Positions 4,929-9,034 of a stretch of DNA of 9,034 nt are shown here, piece by piece; the stretch's first letter is position 1; the number at the start of each line of letters is the position of its first letter. The notes beneath the pieces are model-generated. The model worked only from the letters and a program-made list of their open reading frames with translations, made no database searches and had not been told where the DNA came from. The stretch spans positions 1 through 9,034 of the forward strand of contig JAGNNG010000048.1 in assembly GCA_017990795.1 (NCBI GenBank). Direction: 5' to 3'. The translations under genes and the position numbers were made by a program. This DNA comes from Deltaproteobacteria bacterium (GTDB taxonomy: Bacteria; Myxococcota_A; Polyangia; Palsa-1104; JAEUJZ01).

Positions 4929-7107
4929 TTTTGTAGATTCCCACTTTCTCCTTAGCGACAGGTCTGCCGTGAATATCCATTGTGTCTCATCACACAGCCG
5001 TAGCTCTTCCTTCGCTGGTCTAGGTCTGCCTCGGCTGTGTCTGTCGACGCTGTGTGTGCTGCTGATGTGGGGTCTGTGGCAGGGCAAAGCAGAGGCTGCG
5101 CCGCAACTGCTAAAGCCGGTCGTGGTTACTGGCGAGCCGGTAGCGCCCAATCCGAAGGACAAGCAAGGGGTGGCACTCAAGGGCGCGGGTCTGTGCGGAG
5201 CGTTTCGTCCGACGACGATGCCGCTGGTGGTTTTTCCGCAGCGAAATGCGGGCTTTCCAAACACCGGTCGTACCGAGTTTCCCGACGCCATGAATGCCTT
5301 TATGGACGGCCTAACCGGTGGCCTGGGCGCTGGCATGGTCGACTATGGCACGTTGCAGACGCCATTTGACTTAACGAACAATGTTGATGTCGTTGGCACT
5401 ACCAGCGAAGGCGATTATGTCAATACGCCAGGCTGTTCCGTGCGCAATGGCTGTCCATTCCCGAAAGCAACAGGAATGCTTAATGGTGGTTTTGGGACGC
5501 GTTATCGTGGGTTTATTAATGTTCCGCCGGAATGGATAAACTCCTCCGTGCATTTTGGCTTCTCGGCAGATGATGCCGTCGCAGTAACGATATTTTCGAA
5601 AAAAGACAAAGATAGCTTTAATGAATATTTAGTAATCAGCCGAGCGGCGGAAATAGGATTTAGCCGATATCGCGTCACCAATAGTGTGAAGTTTCCTAAA
5701 GCGGGTTTATATCCAATTGAAATAGTACACGCACAGTATCAAGTGTCATCTGTATTGGAATTTGTTGTGCTAGCATCTGACCCTGGCTTTGTAGATATCG
5801 ATGAGGGTGTTCAAGCGGATACACTGTCGCTACTTGCTCAGCGGTTCAACTTGGCGTACACGCAGCCTGCGCAGTTTTTTCAGACCAGCTCTGGGTCGCT
5901 GCCGTTCGATGGGCAGGCTGAGCGGTGTCAGCAGTGTCCGCGGATGTATGCCAACCAGCCCGGTCAGCCCACGAACATCTGTCCGACGGGGATGTTTTGT
6001 AATGAGGCCGCTGTGTGCTCGCCCTGCGTCGGGGACCAGTTCTGCGGCAACAGCTGCGAGATCTGCAGCTCGCCCAAGCCGTACTGCGCGCGCAACCCGA
6101 GCTCTCCCAATCCCAACGACTACACCTGCGTGGAGTGTCGCGACGACACCGAGTGCAAGACCGGCCAAAAGTGCGCCAACGGCACCTGCATTGACCCTTG
6201 CAACTGCTGCCCGCCGTTTGACAAGTGTGTGGCGACCGACCCCGCACGTCCGTCGGCACGCAACTGCTCAGAGTGCCGCACCGACAGCGACTGCGGGGGG
6301 CGTAAGTGCGACCTCATCAATGGTCGCTGCGCCGACAAGATTCCCGACTGCAACACCGACGAGCGCTGCGGCAAAGACTGCGTGAGCTGCCCAGCGGTCA
6401 GTAAAAACGATGCCAAGGGTCCGCGGCCCTACTGTCTTAACGGCGAGGTCTGTGTGCAGTGCCGTTTCGACGTCGACTGCAAGCCGGGCACGTACTGTCG
6501 AAGTGGCGACTGCGTTCCTTGTACACACGACCGTCACTGTGGCCCCAGCTGTCGCAGCTGCGGCATCGACTTTAACGTCGGAAGCGACGGTATGACGGTG
6601 ACGCGCTCGACCACGAGCAAGCCGTTTTGCACCACTCCCGATGGTCAGGCCGAGACCGCCAGCTGCGTACGTTGCCTCACCGACGCGCAGTGCGGCGAAG
6701 GTGGCAAGTGTGACCCGGCGACCCGCGAGTGTACAAAGAGCTGCGATACTCCCTGCGAAGCGGGCAAGGTCTGCGACGGCACCCGCTGTGTCGAGTGTCT
6801 GACCTCGGCGCAGTGTCCGTGTGGCATCTGCGTCGACGGCGCTTGCACCAACAACTGTGGTGACAGCACCGACTGCCAGGGCAACCAGTGCTGCTCCAAA
6901 GATACTGGGCAGTGCTTGCCTGGGCGCTGCAAGCCCGGATTGACGGCACATGGCGGGGCGTTGTGCTGTAGCACCTCAACCGCGGGTAGCACCGAAGATC
7001 CGATTGTGCCGTCTGCCAACCGAGGTGGTCTGTGGGGACTGGCGGCGGCGATGCTGCTGATGGGCACACTCTTGCGCAGACGACGTAGCGCTGGGCTAAA
7101 GGGCTAG
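4924..7107 (+). CDS. traA: TraA-like outer membrane exchange receptor (PA14-like domain, Cys-rich stalk, C-terminal anchor)
   Basis: Predicted surface receptor; in Myxococcus xanthus TraA mediates kin recognition and outer membrane exchange with TraB. 727 residues as read. Order: Arg-containing leader and hydrophobic core (38-52) with probable cleavage after AEA (56-58); a conserved-looking N-terminal region with GLCGAFRPTTMPLVVF; a PA14-like recognition domain (about 190-285) with YRGFINVPPEW, FSADDAVAVTIF (213-224) and FPKAGLYPIEIVHAQ (from 257); then 61 cysteines between 335 and 682 in alternating modules; finally a hydrophobic span (701-717) and RRRR (718-721), like MYXO-CTERM. The ATG at 4924 has no good Shine-Dalgarno and gives a long leader; the GTG at 4969, with ACAGG six bases ahead, may be the true start. 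The recognition domain is encoded by AT-rich DNA unlike its flanks. The traB-like gene follows two bases later. Identification rests on architecture and partner gene; the closest alternative is a TraA-like paralogue with another adhesive role. Confidence 0.82.
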   Translation: MVFVDSHFLLSDRSAVNIHCVSSHSRSSSFAGLGLPRLCLSTLCVLLMWGLWQGKAEAAPQLLKPVVVTGEPVAPNPKDKQGVALKGAGLCGAFRPTTMPLVVFPQRNAGFPNTGRTEFPDAMNAFMDGLTGGLGAGMVDYGTLQTPFDLTNNVDVVGTTSEGDYVNTPGCSVRNGCPFPKATGMLNGGFGTRYRGFINVPPEWINSSVHFGFSADDAVAVTIFSKKDKDSFNEYLVISRAAEIGFSRYRVTNSVKFPKAGLYPIEIVHAQYQVSSVLEFVVLASDPGFVDIDEGVQADTLSLLAQRFNLAYTQPAQFFQTSSGSLPFDGQAERCQQCPRMYANQPGQPTNICPTGMFCNEAAVCSPCVGDQFCGNSCEICSSPKPYCARNPSSPNPNDYTCVECRDDTECKTGQKCANGTCIDPCNCCPPFDKCVATDPARPSARNCSECRTDSDCGGRKCDLINGRCADKIPDCNTDERCGKDCVSCPAVSKNDAKGPRPYCLNGEVCVQCRFDVDCKPGTYCRSGDCVPCTHDRHCGPSCRSCGIDFNVGSDGMTVTRSTTSKPFCTTPDGQAETASCVRCLTDAQCGEGGKCDPATRECTKSCDTPCEAGKVCDGTRCVECLTSAQCPCGICVDGACTNNCGDSTDCQGNQCCSKDTGQCLPGRCKPGLTAHGGALCCSTSTAGSTEDPIVPSANRGGLWGLAAAMLLMGTLLRRRRSAGLKG
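5365..5820 (+). other. traA: AT-rich mosaic segment covering the PA14-like recognition domain
   Basis: Hand counts in 60-base blocks give about 45% GC for 5341-5820, with 5581-5640 at 17/60 and 5701-5760 at 23/60. The block just before (5281-5340) is 39/60, and 6001-6120 is about 66%. The change is abrupt near 5365 on the left and near 5820 on the right. Codons such as TTA, ATA, GTA, AAA and AAT, scarce in the flanks, become common, while the reading frame stays intact. The segment encodes residues about 148-299, which is the recognition domain. Suggests replacement of that domain by DNA from a lower-GC source, or unusual selection. Confidence 0.75.
6043..6846 (+). repeat. traA: Alternating cysteine-rich modules in the TraA-like stalk
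   Basis: Two module types recur. Type A is C-G-x2-C-x2-C-x(n)-[RK]-P-[YF]-C at residues 374-388, 482-504 and 539-569. Type B is C-x2-C-x5-C-x4/5-C-x4/6-C with a Thr/Asp-rich middle at residues 402-422, 448-469, 510-530, 581-603 and 622-641. At DNA level the copies are diverged. All Cys-rich modules are expected to be disulfide-bonded outside the cytoplasm, forming a stiff stalk that presents the PA14-like head. Confidence 0.75.
7024..7104 (+). other. traA: C-terminal membrane segment and Arg cluster (MYXO-CTERM-like sorting tail)
   Basis: Residues 701-717 (GGLWGLAAAMLLMGTLL) form one hydrophobic helix followed immediately by RRRRSAGLKG. This is the layout of MYXO-CTERM tails, which anchor proteins and are processed to put them on the myxobacterial cell surface. 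The Cys that normally sits just ahead of the helix in that family is not there; the nearest are C681 and C682, about 19 residues upstream. Confidence 0.65.
7098..7103 (+). promoter_or_regulatory. traB: Ribosome binding site of the traB-like gene, inside the traA-like gene
   Basis: AAAGGG lies in the last codons of the traA-like gene, six bases before the ATG at 7110. It fixes the start and, with the 2-base gap, indicates translational coupling of the two genes. Confidence 0.7.
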
Positions 7108-7109
7108 CC

Positions 7110-8837
7110 ATGCACAAGTCGACATTACGGATGGTGCTCGGGTCAGCGGTGGCGCTGGCGGGGCTGTGGGCGACGGAACCAAGCGCGCGGGCGCAGCAGA
7201 CGCGCTTTGATGTGCAGAACTTTCGTCCGACGCCAGGCCCACGAGACCTGGTGATTGTGCCGCAGTCGCAGCCGCTGGCACATCTGTCCGGCGCGCTGGG
7301 CGCGTACTTCAGCTTTGCGCTTGACCCACTGGTTTTGCTAAACAGCGACGGTAATCGCTCGCTGGACGTAGTGAAAAATCGCTTTCAGCTCGACCTGATG
7401 GGAGCGATGGGTCTGGGCGGCTGGTTTGAGCTCGGCGTCGTGTTGCCGGTGATTTTGTACCAGTCCTCGGGCAACCTGGAGCCGCTGGGTACCGAGGGTG
7501 AGGTGCGCTCGACGGTGATCGGAGACTTGTCTCTGATTGGCAAGCTGCCGTTTGTGCGACGGCAGTCCTACGCCAGTGGCTTTGGCGTGGCGCTGATGAC
7601 GCGCGTTAATGCCCCGACGGGTGTGCAGGAGGCGTTTGCTTCCGACGGAACCTGGACGGTCAACCCGACGCTGGTGACCGACTATCGCTTTGGCATGGGG
7701 GCGCTGATCTCGCTGCAGGCGGGAATGAACATCAGACCCACGAGCGAGTTTTTCGATGTAAAGCTCGGTCCGACGTTCACAGGCGCGGGTGGTGCCGAGA
7801 TGCCGCTGGTGCGGCGCTGGGGCCTGACGATGCTGGGCGGCGTGTACTTCAACGTCCCGCTGACCAAGATCCCGGACAGCATTCGCCAGATTCCCGCCGA
7901 GGCGATGCTCGGCTTGCGCTTGTACAGCAACATCGGCGTGACCTTTACCACCGGCTTTAACTTCGGGGCTGACTGTGGCTTTGCGGTGCCGTCGTTCCGT
8001 TACTTTTTGGCCGCCGTTTGGGTTCCGGGCAAGACCCGCGAGTACGAAGCCATCGAGAACTTTAAGCGGCCACCCGATGATCCCGACGGTGACGGCCTTA
8101 TCGGCGAGACCGACCATTGTCCGCTGGTCAAAGGCCCCGTCGAAAACCACGGCTGCCCAGAGCTAGACACGGATAAGGACGGCATCCTCGACCGCGTCGA
8201 CGAGTGTCCGGATCTGCCGGGCATGAAAGCCTACAACGGCTGTCCGCGCGTCTTTAGAAACGATACCCAGATCAAGATCATGGAGCGGGTCCAGTTTGCG
8301 ACCGACCAGGCTGAGATCCTGCCCGAGTCGCGTGGGCTGCTGGAAGAAGTGGCGCAGTTTATCGCCGCGCACAAAGAGCTGTTGCTGATTCGCATCGACG
8401 GGCATACCGACTCGCGCGCTTCGGATGAGTACAACCTGGAGCTGTCGCAGCGGCGCGTAAACTCGGTGCGTCAGGCCTTGATTCTGCGCGGCATTGATCC
8501 GGCGCGGCTTGAGGCCAAGGGCTTTGGCAAGACCATGCAGCTGATGCCAGAGCAGGGGACCAACGAAGGGGCGATGGCGTTGAACCGTCGCGTGGAATTT
8601 ACTATCCTCAAGGTGGCTCCATCGGGCGAAGCGGGGACTGCTGCGACAGCAGGACCTGGACCAAGCCCGACCTCGATGCAGGGTCCAGCGCCGGAAGCGG
8701 GGGCATCTCCGACGCTAGAGACACTGCCGATGGCACCGATGCCGACGACGCCAAAGCCGGCTGTAACGCCAAAGCCGGTGTCCAAGCAGCCGGCCAAGAC
8801 CCAAACGACGACAGGAGCCCCCGGAGGAAAGAAGTAG
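7110..8837 (+). CDS. traB: TraB-like outer membrane protein (beta-barrel, TSP3 repeats, OmpA domain)
   Basis: Probable partner of the TraA-like receptor; in M. xanthus both proteins are needed for outer membrane exchange. 575 residues. Signal peptide with cleavage after SARA (residue 28). Residues about 55-310 are alternating strands with Gly and aromatic residues, as expected of an outer-membrane beta-barrel. TSP3-type Asp-rich calcium repeats follow (about 324-378), DPDGDGL and DTDKDGILD, each followed by Cys pairs (HCP, GCP, ECP, GCP). The OmpA C-terminal domain (about 388-503) has IDGHTD with D434 and LSQRRVNSV with R449. Their 15-residue spacing equals that of the diaminopimelate-binding Asp/Arg pair of OmpA-type domains, so it should tie the barrel to peptidoglycan. 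A Pro/Thr/Ala-rich tail (about 507-575) with a duplicated TPKP unit (8748-8760 and 8766-8778) extends past the OmpA domain. It starts two bases after the traA-like stop, in the same operon. The TraB name depends on that context. Confidence 0.83.
   Translation: MHKSTLRMVLGSAVALAGLWATEPSARAQQTRFDVQNFRPTPGPRDLVIVPQSQPLAHLSGALGAYFSFALDPLVLLNSDGNRSLDVVKNRFQLDLMGAMGLGGWFELGVVLPVILYQSSGNLEPLGTEGEVRSTVIGDLSLIGKLPFVRRQSYASGFGVALMTRVNAPTGVQEAFASDGTWTVNPTLVTDYRFGMGALISLQAGMNIRPTSEFFDVKLGPTFTGAGGAEMPLVRRWGLTMLGGVYFNVPLTKIPDSIRQIPAEAMLGLRLYSNIGVTFTTGFNFGADCGFAVPSFRYFLAAVWVPGKTREYEAIENFKRPPDDPDGDGLIGETDHCPLVKGPVENHGCPELDTDKDGILDRVDECPDLPGMKAYNGCPRVFRNDTQIKIMERVQFATDQAEILPESRGLLEEVAQFIAAHKELLLIRIDGHTDSRASDEYNLELSQRRVNSVRQALILRGIDPARLEAKGFGKTMQLMPEQGTNEGAMALNRRVEFTILKVAPSGEAGTAATAGPGPSPTSMQGPAPEAGASPTLETLPMAPMPTTPKPAVTPKPVSKQPAKTQTTTGAPGGKK
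8823..8827 (+). promoter_or_regulatory. Ribosome binding site of the downstream lipoprotein gene
   Basis: GGAGG lies in the last codons of the traB-like gene, ten bases before the ATG at 8838 that directly follows the TAG stop. It supports that ATG as a real start and continued translation along the same mRNA. Confidence 0.6.
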
Positions 8838-9034
8838 ATGATCTTTCGCCACGCGCCGCGACGAACCTACACAGCGCGGCAACGGGCGACTTTGCGAAGC
8901 GACAGGCGGCAAGCTGACTGCGCCGCTGCTCGCTCGCATACTTCGCACCTGGGGCTGCTGCGTCCGGCTGTGCTTGGGCTGGGTCTGGTGACGCTGACCA
9001 CAAGCGGCTGCTTTCGTGGTGAGTGGCGCACCGG
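8838..9034 (+). CDS. Putative lipoprotein, start only (third gene of the tra operon)
   Basis: Reads open from ATG 8838 to the window edge, 65 complete codons. The first 37 residues are unusually long and Arg-rich (MIFRHAPRRTYTARQR at the start), then a hydrophobic core (residues 38-53, LGLLRPAVLGLGLVTL) and TTSGC with the lipidation cysteine at 58, followed by FRGEW. The lipobox has Thr at -3 rather than the usual Leu, but Ser and Gly at -2 and -1 fit. The start is supported by GGAGG ten bases upstream and by zero spacing from the traB-like stop. A later start that shortens the leader cannot be excluded. If correct, the mature protein is a lipid-anchored envelope protein made together with the TraA/TraB-like pair, perhaps an accessory of that complex. 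No domain can be named from the part seen. Confidence 0.6.
   Translation, partial: MIFRHAPRRTYTARQRATLRSDRRQADCAAARSHTSHLGLLRPAVLGLGLVTLTTSGCFRGEWRT

Noticed and set aside
4907..4936. Nine-codon frame MKPALLWFL ending in TAG just before the traA-like gene, resembling a signal-peptide start
   Set aside because: Too short and unsupported by a Shine-Dalgarno; could be a broken start or uORF, but chance is likelier.
6268..6951. Minus-strand open frame of 227 codons opposite the Cys-rich region
   Set aside because: Antisense of the Cys codons yields an Ala/Thr/Val-rich stretch without domains; the plus strand carries a clear repeated Cys pattern.
7338..8150. Minus-strand open frame of 270 codons opposite the TraB-like gene
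   Set aside because: Rich in Arg, His and Gln with no recognisable motif; a GC-rich shadow of a convincing OmpA-family gene.

Overview
The window looks like chromosomal DNA of a Myxococcota-type (deltaproteobacterial) bacterium. Outside one segment it is GC-rich. It carries zinc-ribbon/FHA proteins, an OmpA protein with thrombospondin-type-3 repeats, and a Cys-rich surface protein ending in a hydrophobic stretch plus Arg cluster, like the MYXO-CTERM sorting tag. Its main content is a traA-traB-like locus. In Myxococcus xanthus the TraA/TraB pair carries out outer membrane exchange (OME), in which kin cells recognise each other through TraA and then swap outer-membrane lipids and lipoproteins.

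Layout. 1-892 (minus) is a PfkB-type sugar kinase, cut off at the left edge. It is divergent from 964-1197 (plus), a small protein with a TPR-like helical hairpin and a C-terminal membrane anchor. 1372-2841 is a complete APC-superfamily amino acid permease of the CAT type. 3032-3916 and 3980-4741 are tandem paralogues, each with N-terminal zinc ribbon(s) followed by two FHA (phosphothreonine-binding) domains. 4924-7107 is the traA-like gene: signal peptide, PA14-like recognition domain, about 60 cysteines in alternating modules, C-terminal anchor. 7110-8837 is the traB-like gene: signal peptide, predicted beta-barrel, TSP3 repeats, OmpA peptidoglycan-binding domain. At 8838 a third, lipoprotein-like gene begins directly after the traB stop codon and runs off the right edge.

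How they fit. The traA-like, traB-like and lipoprotein genes are tightly packed (gaps of 2 and 0 bases) with Shine-Dalgarno sequences inside the preceding gene, so they are probably one transcription unit building an envelope complex. The kinase, the small membrane protein and the permease look like unrelated housekeeping or accessory genes. The FHA pair is cytoplasmic and may be signalling; a link to the tra locus rests only on adjacency.

Most notable: the DNA coding for the PA14-like recognition domain (about 5365-5820) is markedly AT-rich (about 45% GC by hand count, one 60-base block 28%), against about 65% in the blocks counted on both sides. This is what one would expect if the kin-recognition cassette had been swapped by recombination within an otherwise conserved receptor gene. 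No rRNA, tRNA, CRISPR array or insertion sequence was seen, and no gene-free stretch exceeds 300 bases.
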